Shown in pieces: positions 35,442 to 47,534 of a stretch of 64,000 nucleotides of DNA. How positions within the stretch are numbered: position 1 is the stretch's first letter; each line of letters opens with the position of its first letter. Both the position numbers and the translations under genes were made by a program. The notes under the pieces are model-generated. The model did no database searches and was not told the origin of the DNA. It worked only from the letters and a program-made list of their open reading frames with translations. The stretch is taken from positions 108,264,043 to 108,328,042 of the forward strand of contig NC_077228.1 in assembly GCF_027887165.1 (NCBI RefSeq), in the 5' to 3' direction. This DNA comes from Monodelphis domestica. Its lineage: Eukaryota > Chordata > Mammalia > Didelphimorphia > Didelphidae.

Positions 35442-35625
35442 AGCTCAGTTCTTCCCCTCAGGAAACTTACCTTCTACTAGAAATGTTTAAGTACATATAG
35501 AATCAGAGTGAGCAAAGAGTGGATGATATCAGGAGAGATCAGAAAAGACTTCCTGAAAGTGGAGGCACAGAAGCTTGAACCTTAAAAGAAGCTGGGGATT
35601 TTTAGAGGCAAAAGCAGCAATGTTT
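35330..35625 (+). repeat. Family D repeat carrying a (CA)n array
   Basis: 'tatttattaagtgcctact' head at 35330, CA microsatellite at 35380-35441, then the body ('agtcagagtgagcaaagag' region) to about 35620. Confidence 0.65.
35380..35441. repeat. (CA)n microsatellite
   Basis: About 30 CA units with one TA interruption. Confidence 0.97.
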
Positions 35626-36049
35626 AACTGGATCTCTGGGGGGAAATATATTCATAATATACTTTTTAGTTTAATCTGATTATTAACATTTTCTCTATCA
35701 CTTTCTTAAGTAAACAATCAATCAACAAAACAATGAATTGAAATCTGATTTATAGCATTAGCCAATTTCCATTGAATCTCTTGAATATTCTTATTATCAG
35801 CTATGTTCTTTACAATCTAAGTAATTTCTCCTATTCTGTGCCAGAAAGCAATTGATTCTTTACAAGACTTCTCTCCCCAGTGGCTTCACCATTTATTTCC
35901 TTGCTGGAAATACTAACTTTTTTTAACCATTTGAAGCTTCTCTGTCTTGGCTATCAGAGTATTCCAGCCTTAGTATACATTATTTTCCTTCATACACTCT
36001 CTGGTCCAGCCAAAATGACCTTTATCGTGCACATGCTGCTTTTGCACAA

Positions 36050-36610
36050 GAGCATTTATTAAGCACTTCCTATCTGCCAGGTATTGTGCTAAGTTCTAGA
36101 GATACAACTGGAAGCAAAAAGAAACACATAATAAATAATAATTGTCAGGCATCTCTTGCCTTTGCATTATCACACTTGCCTTTTCACTCATCATTCTTTC
36201 TGATTTCAGTCTTTCTCCAATCCATTGTCCCTGGAGCTGCCAATTTGCCAATTCCCTTCTTTAGGAATTAGCCCTGCCACCCTCTCCTGCTCAAGAAGCA
36301 AGCAGTCCACTATTGTCTTTAGGATAAAGCATAAACTCATTTGTTTAGCTTTTGAAACCCTTTGCAATCTGTCTCTAATGTTTTCCCAAAACAATTCATT
36401 TCTAGGACACACTCACCATTTCAGACAATCTGTCCTACTTGCTCTTCCCAAAAGATATTCCATTTCCCATTTTTATGCCTTTGCACAGGCTGTGCCCCCT
36501 GCCTGGAATACACTCCCTCCATAACTCTGTCACTTGGCATTCTGGGCATTAAGGCTCTGTTTAAATATTATCTTCTGCAGAACTCCTTTCCTGATCTCTG
36601 CAGTTAAATA
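36050..36610 (+). mobile_element. Family D head followed by an L2 fragment
   Basis: 36052-36125 is a family D head. 36140-36605 matches the L2 C-terminal/3' region ('tttgcacaggctgtgcccc', 'cctggaatacactccctcc', 'cagaactcctttcctgatc'). Confidence 0.65.
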
Positions 36611-36699
36611 CTCAAATTGTCCCCAATTTACTTTATATTTATTTCCTATATATCTTGTTTTTACTTACTTGGTTATGTGTTCTATCAGTTAATTATCAT

Positions 36700-36900
36700 T
36701 TGTCAGTCAAATAACATTTATTGTGCCCCTACTATGTGCCAGGTATTGGGCTACATACTGGGGACACAAGGAAAGGCAAAAGAACCCCTGTTCTCAAGGA
36801 GTTTATAATCTAAGGGACTGTAAAACATAAGCTCCTTAAAGGAAGGGCAGCATTTCACTTCGGACTTTCTGTTTCCAATACATAGCATAGTGCCTTGTAC
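36700..36900 (+). repeat. Family D head and L2-type tail
   Basis: 'tttattgtgcccctactat' head at about 36717; 'aacataagctccttaaagg' and 'atagcatagtgccttgtac' are the L2-type tail. Confidence 0.6.
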
Positions 36901-36919
36901 ATAGTACACACATGTGCTT

Positions 36920-37145
36920 TTTTTAAAACCTTATCTTCTGTCTTAGAATCAATACCATATGTTGATTCTATTTGTTCTGTTGATTGTATCTATTGATTCT
37001 AAGGAAGAAGAGCAATAAGGGTTAGGCGATTGCAGTTAAATGACTTGCCCAGGGTCACTCAGGAAGTGTCTGAGGTCATATTTGAACCCAGGACTTCCCA
37101 TCTCTGGGCCTGGTGTTCTATCCATTGAGTGACCTAGCTGCCCCT
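36920..37145 (-). repeat. Family A SINE, minus
   Basis: Antisense copy with a small internal tandem duplication in the tail (tgttgattctattt region, about 36960-37000). Confidence 0.85.
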
Positions 37146-37149
37146 GTGT

Positions 37150-37500
37150 TTGATGACTGATTTCCAAATCTGTATTTCTAGATCCAATCTCTCTGACGAA
37201 CTCTAGTCTTACATCGTGTACTGCTTGCTAGACATCTGCATTAGTATACACCAGCTGTATCTCAAACTTAATTTACTGTGCCCAAAAAGAGAACTCATCA
37301 TCTCCCTGGCCCCTAAGTCCACTCCTCCTCCAAATTTCCCTGTTTCAGTGGAAGGCATCATTATCCTTCCAGGAACTCGAGTTTGCTTCATAGTCATTCT
37401 TGACTCATCCTTCTCCAACCCTATCTCATCCACTTAGTTGCTTCTGAGTATTCTTTTGTATCTGTCCTCTTCTCTCCAATCACACAGACTTTACCTGAAT
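37150..37500 (+). mobile_element. L2-like LINE fragment
   Basis: The phrases 'agctgtatctcaaacttaa' and 'tcttgactcatccttctcc' are typical of the L2 3' ORF region. The short frame across it is LINE-derived. Confidence 0.5.
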
Positions 37501-37514
37501 TAATTATATATAAC

Positions 37515-37697
37515 CTTTTTTAAAAAAAACCCTACCTTCTGTCCTAGTAACAACTCTAAAACAGAAGGGCAAGGGGTAGGCAATTGGGGTTAAGTGACTT
37601 GGCCAAGGTCCCCCAGTTAGGAAGTTTTCTGAGGTCATATTTGAACCCAGGACCTCCCATCTCTGGGCCTGACTCTCAATCCACTGAGCCACCCAGT
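37515..37697 (-). repeat. Family A SINE, minus
   Basis: Antisense copy ending 'ccactgagccacccagttc'. Confidence 0.85.
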
Positions 37698-37729
37698 TCA
37701 GTTCTATTTCAATGAGCAGATGATACCAC

Positions 37730-38130
37730 TGGTGAAGGGGTCAAAGAATCTGAGTTTGAGTCCCACCTCTGACACTTACTGTGTAACTGAGTAACTCTCC
37801 CAACCTCCCTGGCTCTTGGGATCCTCATCTGTTAAATGAGGATGTTGGCCTAGAAGACCTCCTAGGTTCTTTCTGGCTATCATCAAGTAGAAGACTTCCA
37901 ACTTTCTCTGGGGTTCAAGACTGTCTTGTTTTGACTCACTTCTGAGCCCATCACTACTCTTCTAGTTAGGGAAATCACACCCTCAAAGGCCTTCCTCTTC
38001 TCTATCATTCCACCACTTCTGTCTCCAGGTCCAATGAGTTCCCCTACTAGACTGTAAGCTCTTATCTAAACTGTATCTCTCTTCCCCATTGCCTAAGCAC
38101 TCTGCTCTGGTTACCACAAATGCTTAACAA
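37730..38130 (+). repeat. MIR-like SINE and L2-type tail
   Basis: 37735-37890 is sense MIR-like. 37950-38130 resembles L2 ('aaggccttcctcttctcta', 'tagactgtaagctcttatc'). Confidence 0.55.
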
Positions 38131-38227
38131 ATAGTTGTTGAAGGAATGAATGTTTGCTGAATGATTGCCCTGGCCCTCTCCCCACCAGCACAGAGTTGGA
38201 GACACACCATATGTACAAACCATTCAT

Positions 38228-38233
38228 TTTATT
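38228..38233 (-). terminator. Candidate PLEKHA6 poly(A) signal
   Basis: AATAAA on the minus strand. About 15-20 bases later comes a GT-rich stretch (TGGTGTGTCTCC), the usual arrangement of signal, cleavage site and downstream element. SINEs and L2 pieces resume just beyond. Confidence 0.55.
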
Positions 38234-39408
38234 TCCTGTTTTGGTTTTATACAAACTTATATTTATACAAATGCAGCTCTCTTTGAGAGCTGGGGCTGCT
38301 CTAGTAGTCGCTATATCTAAAAAGAATGACTGCTGAAAGGAGGAAGCAAATGATCACCCATTTCAGGGAGGCAGGATCTCTCCCTTGCTGGGTAAGAAAG
38401 ATGCTATGAGGATGCTACAGCTTCTTGGAGGACACTCAACTTCAAATCTTCTCCTAAGGTCACTTTGATATCAAATAAAGACACCAACATCACAGGTTTC
38501 CTCGTTAGGTTTATTGTCTAACTCTAGCAAGATTAAATTGTCCCCAGAATGTGCATAAGTAGATATAATTCTCTCCTGTGGGGTTTTCTTGGTTACAAGA
38601 GTGACCAGGTGGAAGGTGTTACAGAAAGACAAGGGAATCAATCCCATCTCAACCAACAGTCATTTCTTCTTCCCCTCCCCACCCCCTTCCCCCAACAAGA
38701 ACAGGGCTCTGAGTAAGCCCTGAGTAAGGAGAGAGAGTCCACATAGCCAAATATTGTTAAAGTGACCTTTGCAATAGGGCAATCCCAGATACAAACCACG
38801 GATGGAGGGAATTATTGACTGGGTCAACCTTAGGTTATTATTAATCAGGGATTTCCCCTGCATGGATAACACCATTGGGACTTCCTCCAGCCCATAGCTT
38901 TTTGAGATGAGAGTAGGTGGGATCAAGCTGGGCACTAAGCCCCCCATCTCACCTCCTGGGAAATAAAGTTCATGCTGGGATGGGTAAGTAGAGAAGCAAG
39001 CACCAAAGCGTCTCTTGAGATGGGAGGTCAAGTTCTAAACCCCTGCTGAGAATCATGTGCCATTCCATCTTATGTGCCTTGACACAAGATTACAGAGACC
39101 TCCTGATTGTCTATACCCTCCCCACAAAATTGCTCTTTGCCTGCTTATTTCATTTCATGGCAAGAGAGCAGCTAGGGTTGTTGCATTGTTTTCAGGACAG
39201 AGAATACACTTCAATGAATGGGTTGGGTCTGGGTCCTCTTGACAAGGCCATGAATGGGCCACACGGTCCCTTGGAATCTTCCTTGGCACATGACCTTATT
39301 TGGCAGCCTGGATACCAGACTGATGGTACTAATTCCAAGGGTGGTTGAAGGGACAAGGGATAGGACCCTGAGAGAGGGAACACAGCTGGAGATGCCTTAC
39401 ATACATAT

Positions 39409-39425
39409 GGGGGGGGGGGGGGGGG
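39409..39425. repeat. Poly-G run (17 bases)
   Basis: Uninterrupted G tract, C-tract on the sense strand of the inferred PLEKHA6 3' UTR. Confidence 0.95.
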
Positions 39426-42199
39426 AGATAATTGGATTAAAAAAAAAACAAGAAAATCCAAACAGCTCTCAATTCTCTGTGCTAATAGGGGAACAGTTAG
39501 CATCAGTGATTCCCAAATCACTTTTGTTTGGTTTTGGAAGACATCACTTCATGGTCCAACAGTAGATTTCTTCTTGCTTCTGTTGAGCAGAGGCTGGTTG
39601 GGAAGAATTGGTCAAGATTCACAGATAAACTCATCAGCACTCAGATGAGAGGAAATTAGCCAGGATATCAAGTTGTCTGGGGACCTTCAAGAGAAATTCC
39701 ATAGCAAATCAAGATTTCCCCAGCAACTTTTTGAACAGGGTTTTGGCCTTTTCTGGATTGGAAAATGGTAGACAATCCATAAGTAGGGAGAGCTTTTGTG
39801 TGTGTGTGAATGGCAGTGGCAGTGGCACTGAGCCTCCTACTCCCAGTCACCCCAGGAACTGGCAACTACATCAACCCAGACATTCTACATTTTGAAAATA
39901 GATTTGCCTTTAACAAAAGCATAAAATAGATCTATCTTAAAAGTCCTTTTTTTTTCTTCTTCATTTTTGGATAAAAAGAGAACTAGTGGGTTGGGGTAGA
40001 GGAATTCACTTGATGGGTTGTGATCTGATACAGTAAAGAGGGTAAGGGAAAGGGAAGAATAGTTAAGGTCAGGGGCTCTGGAAATGGATAAGACATCCAA
40101 ACAAATATATATTATCTAGAATATGTATAATTTCCATAAAACATATATTAAGGCATGTAGAGCAACATAAAGAACCAGCTTTATGAAATAATAGGTGAGA
40201 AAGAGGTGGGAGAGGTGCAAACTTGTTACTTCCTGGTATTTTACATGTATTTCTTTGAAAAAGTCCTTTTTTTTTTAAGAGGGGGTGATGGGGCAGGAAG
40301 AGAAGACAGATAAATTCCAGGAAGGGTTGACAGTCCCTGGAAATCAGTTCAAAGTGGGAGGAGATAGGCTTCTTCATTGGGAGCTTAAATGGGACAAGAG
40401 GAGAGCAAGACGCTAAAGAGAAGGATCTTTGGGCATCTTCCTCTTTCTCCCAAACAGGAAGGACAGACTAGGGATGCTTCAACTGTGCCTAGAACAGGAT
40501 GCAGAGGTGAGATTCAAAATACATGATGAAATTTGATACAAGTTGTTGTCATCTTTGAGCAATGAGATGTATATCTGAGGGTGCCTTTTGGAAGGGTGGT
40601 AGCTTGTCATTTGAGGAATTATATTTATTTCTATGGGCATAGCAACTATCCTAGCTAGTAAAGAGGAGAAACAGTTGGGGTGAGGATGAGAGGATGCCAA
40701 ACAATTGCTCTTTTCAGCTTCCCTTAAGCTTAAACTACCAGGGTATTGGGGTGGGTGGGAGTGATCTACTTTGCATTAGAGTGCCTCTTTGACTAGTAGT
40801 TATGGCAAAAAAATATGGCATCTAGAGACCAGGCTTACTCTTCTCCTTCTCTAGCTGCATCTATTTTATGTCATTGAGTAGAAGAGAGTAAGATCACTTG
40901 ATCTCTATACATTCTCCCTCTCTGTGTTGGAGGTGCCAGAAAAGTCCTCCTATTAGAATTCCAGTGTCACCTGACACTGACTGGGAATCCTCTAGAAGAA
41001 TGGAGTACATGATGGATTAGACCTTTGGATTTTGTACTCTGCTGGAAACTAAGGGATGGGGACCACCAAACTGGCTGAGGTTTCCCCCATTTTATTTTTT
41101 TATCAGCTGCCACTCCTAGTGGGGCATATTCAAACCCCAGGACATCCTTCCATCCCTCCATCCATCCATCCATCATCCAGAGGAGCTTCCCAGGTTCTCA
41201 TCCAAGATCTCCCAATTTGAATCAGAGCTATGAGACTGAAGCAGCCCTGCCCTACTGTGTCTTCCTTAGGCTAGCCTGTGGGAAAGGGGGTGCCCAGAAG
41301 AGAACTCTTGGGAGCCATGAGATTTCCAGAAATGCCCCTCTGGCATTGCTCTCATTATTGAATGGTAGTTTCACTTGGAGAAAATAACTTTTGAGCTTCT
41401 TTCCTAACCCCCTCCTCCTCCACAAATGAATGTTGCTGGGGAAGCCTCCCCAACCACTCTCCTCTGCCTCCCCATCCCTTCACCCTCCTCGACTTGTCCT
41501 TGGACACTACACAGACCAGCTGGTTTCCTAATCACTGCACCCCACCACCTGTACACCACCACTGAGCACTGTGACTAACATTCACATCCTTGCTTGCATC
41601 CTTCTCTTGACCCATTACACTTGTCTTTGGCACCGTCAAGATGACCAGTCCTTCTTCTGTCCCCAGAGGGCATCCACGAGCCAAGATTGGTTAAAGCTGA
41701 AGGTTTAAATCGAGAGCTAATTGGGGCTAATAGTGGAGGGCGGCTGGGAATTCTGCCCTTGGTGCCAGGGTTAGAGGCTAAGCAGGTCTTCTGAGGGGCT
41801 TGGGGAGGAGATATGTCCATCTCTTTCAGCTCCTGGCCCATATTCTCCCCTCCACAGCAGTCACCAGGTGTGGGGCTCCTATCCATTCAAATGCCAGGTG
41901 GGGAGGGGCGCCTCATGCCAGTCCCAGGCCCTGGGCCTGTGACCCTCACGGAGCAGAATAACCAGACCATCTCTCCAGAAGGGGCCATGATCCAAGAGGC
42001 CGTGGGGGTGCATGTGTCTTGAGGTATCTGTGCTCCTCTCAGCAGCCAAAGCCACCCCAGGCCTGGCTCCCCACAGCAGTCCTGTGGGGAGTGCAGTGGA
42101 GGTGAGATAAGGAGCCTGGACCCCAGGTGTGGCAGACGAGGGCTTCAGAAGGTGGCTCTGTGGAACTTCACAGCATTGGCCTCAGCCAGGGCTTGCACT

Positions 42200-42223
42200 A
42201 GAGAGAGAGAGACAGAGAAAGGA

Positions 42224-42256
<33 letters not shown>

Positions 42257-42284
42257 GACAGAGAGACAGAGAGAGACAGAGAGA
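42200..42284. repeat. GA-rich microsatellite
   Basis: Imperfect GAGA/GACAGA repeats within the inferred 3' UTR. Confidence 0.95.
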
Positions 42285-42908
42285 GATGGCATGAGCATGG
42301 GTGGCTGGCTATTCTGAATGCAGGGGGCCACTCAGAATAGTTTGCTCTAAAGAATATTAGGACTTTGCTTCTATCTAGGGAGTGAGTCTGCTGGGCAGTG
42401 GGAGAGGTGCCCCTAAGATGTCTTGGCAATAAGGATTCCTCCTCACATCAGATGAGTAGTCAGGATGATCATTTTTCCATTTGGCCCACATTAACGCCTA
42501 ACGGCAGCCCGTGCCAGATTTCTCTCTCGGGGACGGGGTTGGGGTCTGGGAGGGAAACTTTGGAGGGTGATGCCCAGGAAGATGCTACTTCCCCAGTGAT
42601 TGGCAGATGAAGGTAAGTTCACATCCCCCATCTGCCCCAAGATCCAGGTGCTCTCCAAAGGATCCAAAGGACCCAAAGTCTCGCGGGGCTTTGAGGAGCC
42701 CAAGAAGGGGCACCCTGAGATCCAGGCCCAGGCCCAGCCACTGCATTGAGGTGCTTTGGGAAGGCTCAAGCAGATGGATGGACCAGAGCAGAGCAGCGAG
42801 GGGAGGGAAGCAATCTCTAAATGGAGGGAAAGAGCCAGCTCCGGGGATGGGGCAGGAAATCTCTCTGGGGCAGATCAAATACAGTAGAAAAGATGCTTAC
42901 GTCACAGC

Positions 42909-43024
42909 TCAGACCCGCATAGAATGGCTGTTGTCGGTGCCCCGCGGGGGATCAGACGAGAGGGGGTTGGCTGGTGGAGTCGGGGAAGCAGGGGAGGTGG
43001 GAGGGCTTGGGGTGGCACATTGAG
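42909..43024 (-). CDS. PLEKHA6: PLEKHA6 last coding exon, PDZ-ligand-like tail and stop
   Basis: TTCCAG acceptor after a 9.2-kb intron. Reads (A)QCATPSPPTSPASPTPPANP then LSSDPPRGTDNSHSMRV and stop (42909-42911). Human ends SYTMRV, so the MRV end that would bind a class II PDZ domain is kept. The proline/serine-rich run before it is also conserved. The 3' UTR follows at once. Confidence 0.95.
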
Positions 43025-43209
43025 CTGGAAACAGAAATGAACAGGCTTGTGAATGGGAGGGAAAGAGGGGATGGGGAGGGGGGATGAGGGCACCAGGAAC
43101 AAGGCCCCTTCCAAGAAGGGGAGAGGATGAGGGTGTCGAGGCAAGCGGGGAAAGCGGGGCTTGCAGCTGGTGAACCAGCCCAAGCACAGGCAAAGCTCCC
43201 CTCACTCGG

Positions 43210-43560
43210 AAGGGCAAGGCTGGTGTTGCTCAGTGGTTTGGGCAAGTCAATGAGGGCCTGGGAGTCAGGAGACCTGAGGTCCAATCTCGCTGCAGTGGCA
43301 GCTTGATGTGTGACCTTGGGTAGGTCATCTGCTCTCTTTGTGCCATCATTCACTCATCTGTGAAATGAGGATGGGCAGTTACAGATAGGTTGTGATCCAA
43401 ATGAATGGAGGGAATACTCCTTCCCATATTCATGAGATCACAGATCCACTGGACTAATGGAGCAAATCAGGGAGTTCTGTTCCCCCTGCCTTAAAGGGCT
43501 TTTCTGGGGATACAATGAGATAGGTAACCTATGTAGAGGCTTTTCAATGATGCATTTTAC
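43210..43560 (+). repeat. MIR-like SINE copy and fragment
   Basis: 43240-43410 ('gtcaggagacctgaggtcc', 'atctgtgaaatgaggatgg'); 43480-43560 is a weaker fragment. Confidence 0.6.
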
Positions 43561-43670
43561 AAATGAAAAGTCAAACTAATAATGATTGCAATTATATCAC
43601 ATAATATTTGCAATTATTATATTATATCCAAAACAGAGTGAAATTTCACTAATTAGAACCTTTTGTTTCT

Positions 43671-43901
43671 ACCCTCTTCACCCCCAAGAAGAGGGTCTAA
43701 GTCAAGTGGACCTCAATTAGTAGAAAAGCTGAATTAGTCTAGATCAATTTTAAAAAACCATTTTCAATTTGAGTACCTTTGGAAGCTGATAATTCAGTGT
43801 CATCTTAAAAATTCACTTGAAATATCTCAAGTGAGTTTCTTTTGTGTCTTGGAAATAATTCAAGTATAGACTCATTGTGGAAATTAGTCTATACTTGAAT
43901 T
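43671..43901. other. Three short-loop inverted repeats in series
   Basis: Hairpin 1: 9-bp arms 43671-43679 and 43688-43696, 8-base loop. Hairpin 2: 11-bp arms with one mismatch, 43810-43820 and 43827-43837, 6-base loop. Hairpin 3: perfect 16-bp arms 43857-43872 and 43886-43901, 13-base loop. All lie in the last PLEKHA6 intron. Confidence 0.9.
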
Positions 43902-44134
43902 TTTTTGGGGGGCAGGGGTACAATATGTACCTGCTTGAATGAGCTTTTGAGATCAGAGATTATAAACTATGTTTTATCTAAATTCTGTGTCTCATCGAGT
44001 TTATTAACATTCAATAAATATTAGTAGGATGTAATTTGTGCTTATATGCTATTAGTTTACATGAAAAAGACAATGCACTCTTTAAAGAGTTGGACTCAAG
44101 ACCTTTAAGGGTCTTTCCAACTTTGCCTGCCTTA

Positions 44135-44345
44135 AAACAACAACAACAACAACAACAAACAACCCTTATCTTCTGTCTTAGAATCAAAGTATCAGTACCA
44201 AGGCAGAAGAGAGGGGTAAGGGCTAGGCAACTGGGGTTGTGACTTGCCCAGGGTCACATAGCTAGGAGGTCTCTTGAGGCCAGATATGAACCTAGGACTT
44301 CTAGGCTTGGTGCTCTATTCATTGAGTCACCCAGCTTGCCCCCTT
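44135..44345 (-). repeat. Family A SINE, minus, with (CAA)n at its tail side
   Basis: A CAA run (44138-44160) precedes the antisense tail; the body ends 'ttgagtcacccagcttgcc'. Confidence 0.85.
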
Positions 44346-45280
44346 TGCCTGACTCTGTAATGGTATATAGCAAATTCTTTGTAAATATATTCCTTATAGT
44401 CTTTAGTCAACTAATGAATCTATTTCTGCCTCCTTTTCAGACATTGTATATACCCAGCACAACCTTCTTACTGAATGAAGCCCAAATTAGTGAGGTTTCA
44501 CTGTATTATTTGGCTAGAGCAGCAAAAAGGACAAAGGGGAGCAGGGTGGAGTTTGAAGCACTTTCCAGGTTCTTATTCAGCCTCAATGAACCAGAGGGAT
44601 TCAGGAAGAAGTTAAGGACAGGTAGATGCCCCTGGTTCAGAGGGGGTCAGGACTTCTGCAGGATCCCACAGGATATTATTCTCCTGAAGAGGAATTCTGG
44701 GTGTCTTGCGTCTTGATCGTAGCTCTTCCCCATTAGACCTCCCTTCCCCTTCTTGCTCTCTGTTTGGCAGTTAGGAAAGGTGGGCTTAAGAAAGGGTGGG
44801 TTTTGGTTTTGCTTTATGGCTGTAGCCATAAAGCTACGTATGTAGACATGTGGTTAGCATTTAGCACTGGTGAGTACGTTGGGAGTACTGGGACACTCAT
44901 CCATCTTGTACTCACATTGCCCTGAGTCCCTGAGCAACAATATAGGCAACCCTCAAATGCACACAGGAATTCACTCCTTCTATCTGCCTTCACATTCCCT
45001 ACAGCGTGTAGACATATGGTGGTACATCCACCTCTGGACAATCCACAAGCACTGTACATGCTCACACAAACTCTGACACAGGAATACCTCTGAACATTTT
45101 CTGTGCTTTCCCTCCCACCCAAACCTCTGTTGTTAGCACTCTCCCTCACAAAAATCAGTTTATGTTGCTTTCTATTTACAGATCATTGTGCATATAGCAT
45201 CTTCCCACAAAAACATAAGCTTCTTGAGGACAGGAATATTTATCATTTCTTCGTACACCCAAAGGACCTTACAAATGTTG
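44346..45280. other. PLEKHA6 last intron, unassigned
   Basis: No clear repeat or exon was recognised. L2-type tail traces occur near 45190-45280 ('cttcttgaggacaggaata'). Confidence 0.45.
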
Positions 45281-45282
45281 TT

Positions 45283-45525
45283 CAGTCAGTTCAGTTGTGT
45301 CTGCCTCTTTGTGACCCCGTTTGGAGTTTTCTTGGCAAAGATACTAGAATGGTTTTGCCATTTCCTTCTCCCACTCATTTTACAGATGAGAAAACAGAGG
45401 CAATCGCCATTAAGTGACTTGTCCAGGGTCACTCAGCTAGTAAGTGTCTGAAGCCAGATTTGAATCCAGATTTTCCTGACTCCAGGCTTGGTGCTTTATC
45501 CACTGGACCACTTGGCTGCCCCATC
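45283..45525 (-). repeat. SINE family B, minus
   Basis: Complete antisense copy from 'ttgttcagtcagttcagtt' through 'tttgtgaccccgtttggag' to 'ggaccacttggctgcccca'. Confidence 0.9.
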
Positions 45526-45719
45526 TTGCAAATATTAGGTAATTAATAAATCTTTGCTGAATCAATTTATACCATCCAGGAGTCATTCACCCAGGAAGTT
45601 AAACTAGCTGGGATACAACTGAGAATAGGAAAAGCCAGAAAGATCTACATGCAACCAGAACCAGTGCTAGGAAGTCTGTGTTCCCTTTTTTCTTTTTCTC
45701 TTTCTTACTTTCTAACCTT

Positions 45720-46175
45720 TTATCTTACCTTTCTTACGTTTTATCTTACAATATCGGTTCCAAGGCAGAAGAGCTAGAAGAATTAAGTGACTTGCCCAAG
45801 GTCACATAGTTAAGTATCTGAGACCAAATTTGAACCCAGGTCCTTCTGATTCTAGGCCTGGTGCCACTTAACTGCCCTAGAAGTCCATGTTCTCAAGCAA
45901 ATATTAAGTCTCAGCTAGGTGGTTCAATTTTTAGGAGTGTGATCTGCAACTTCTAATAAAAGGTTATGGGGAGCAACCGGGTGGATCAGTGGATTGACAG
46001 CCAGAACTAGAGATGGAAGGTTCTAGGTTCAAATCCAGCCTCAGACACTTCCTAGCTATGTGATCCTGGGCAAGTCATTTAACTACAGTTAACTAGCCCT
46101 TACCACCCTTCTGCCTAAGAACTGATAATTAATATTGATTCTGATGAAAGGAAAGGGTTTTTAAAAATCATAATA
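45720..46175. repeat. Two family A SINEs in opposite orientation
   Basis: 45725-45885 antisense (diverged); 45965-46170 sense with 'ggagcaaccgggtggatca' head. The heads face each other across about 80 bases. Confidence 0.8.
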
Positions 46176-46674
46176 ATAAAGTGCATGCCCTCAATGCAAG
46201 GACTCATCCAGCATCTTCCATATAGCTGAGGTTCATTAAATGCTTGCTGAATCGGATCAGATTTACTGATAGGGAGCCCTTTCCTCAGAGCCTTATTTAC
46301 TTACTCTTACTTATTTACTTACTCTTTCTTCCTACACATCTCCAACTCCAACAAGTTTGTTACAATCTTAGAAAGTAGGTGACTACGTGATAGATGCTGA
46401 GAATTTAGGAAGGAGGGAGATGGGCCATCAAGGCAGGAATGCAGAGCAGCAAGAAGACACAGCTCACCAAAGAATGAAACAACAAAATTAGCAGCAGGAA
46501 AGGGAACTAAAATCATAGCATTAAAAACGTGTTTGCTCCCAGGGGCCTTTTGGGGCAAACATACATACCTCAGGGGCTCATTGGAATATCATTACGAAAT
46601 AGTGATCCTGGGTTAAGTAAAGGGTAAATAAAGCCTATTGGCATCCCCTGTTTAATGAGGGAAGGAAATTTATA

Positions 46675-46860
46675 TATAAAGCTCAGTAGTTAGAGAGCCA
46701 GCCCTGGAGATGGGAGGTCCAGGGTTCAAATCTAGCCTTAGATACTTCCTAGCTGTGTAACCCTGGGCAAGTCACTTAACCCCAATTGCCTAATACTTGC
46801 TGCTTTTCTACCTTGGAACTTAGTATGGCTTCTAAGACAGTAGGAATAAAAAGTAAGAAA
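46675..46860 (+). repeat. Family A SINE, plus
   Basis: Sense copy, 'aagctcagtagttagagag' head and 'gggttcaaatctagcctta' core. Confidence 0.8.
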
Positions 46861-46979
46861 AGCAACAGCTCTGTATCTCCCTGGCTGCCCACATTGCTGT
46901 TAGCTCTTCTGGTCCATAAGAGCATCTCCTCCTACTTCCACTCAAGACACTCAAGGATCCCTACATGCCCTTGGAGGCA

Positions 46980-47205
46980 TGTAGGTGACTCAGTGAATTG
47001 ATTGCTGGACCTGGAGTCAGAAAGACCTATGTTCCAACATTTGGGAATGACACTCAACCTCTGCCATCAGTTTCTTCAGCTGTAAAATGGGTATCCTTCT
47101 TGCACCCACCACCACAGGAAAATGAGATATTTATAAAATTACCTTGACACAGCAATTGGAACAGAGAAGATGCTTAATAAATACATATTTCCTTGCCGTC
47201 TCCTC
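46980..47205 (+). repeat. MIR/THER-like SINE, plus
   Basis: 'ctggacctggagtcagaaa', 'ttcagctgtaaaatgggta' and a 'gatgcttaataaatacata' tail. Confidence 0.7.
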
Positions 47206-47534
47206 TTAACACAGGCAGGTGAGGAGATTTGTTCTCTGCATTGGCTAGGATGGAGCCTGGCATACAGTAGGCTCACCAAAAATGATTGTTGATTGCTCCA
47301 TTCAGGGGAGAGGCTTTAGCTGCCTGGAAAACAGGCTTAAGGAGAATCCGTGCTTCTCTGGCGAGGCCAGGTAAAGGGGACCTTGTTGTCCAACGCTGTC
47401 ACAGTCACCCATGCGCACACACAGCACACAACGCTCTCTCAAGCCATGGGGGTGTCTTATAGTACTATCATGAGGCGTTCTTGTGAAATGAAGCTAGTGG
47501 GGACCCCTTTGTGTGAGGGATGCCTTTAAGCATG

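Larger units (their letters stand above)
38205..42908 (-). other. PLEKHA6: PLEKHA6 3' UTR (inferred extent)
   Basis: From the stop codon at 42909-42911 down to a candidate cleavage site near 38205-38215 the sequence is almost free of SINEs and LINEs, in sharp contrast to both sides. That fits a transcribed, selected 3' UTR of about 4.7 kb. It includes a GA microsatellite (42200-42284) and a 17-base G run (39409-39425; C on the sense strand). The extent is inference: an upstream poly(A) site could be used as well. Confidence 0.55.

Noticed and set aside
41150-41175. Short tandem repeat 'ccat' units resembling a direct-repeat array
   Set aside because: Ordinary microsatellite; no spacer structure, so not a CRISPR array.
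42607-43023. 138-codon plus-strand frame over the PLEKHA6 end
   Set aside because: Shadow of the minus-strand last exon and GC-rich 3' UTR.
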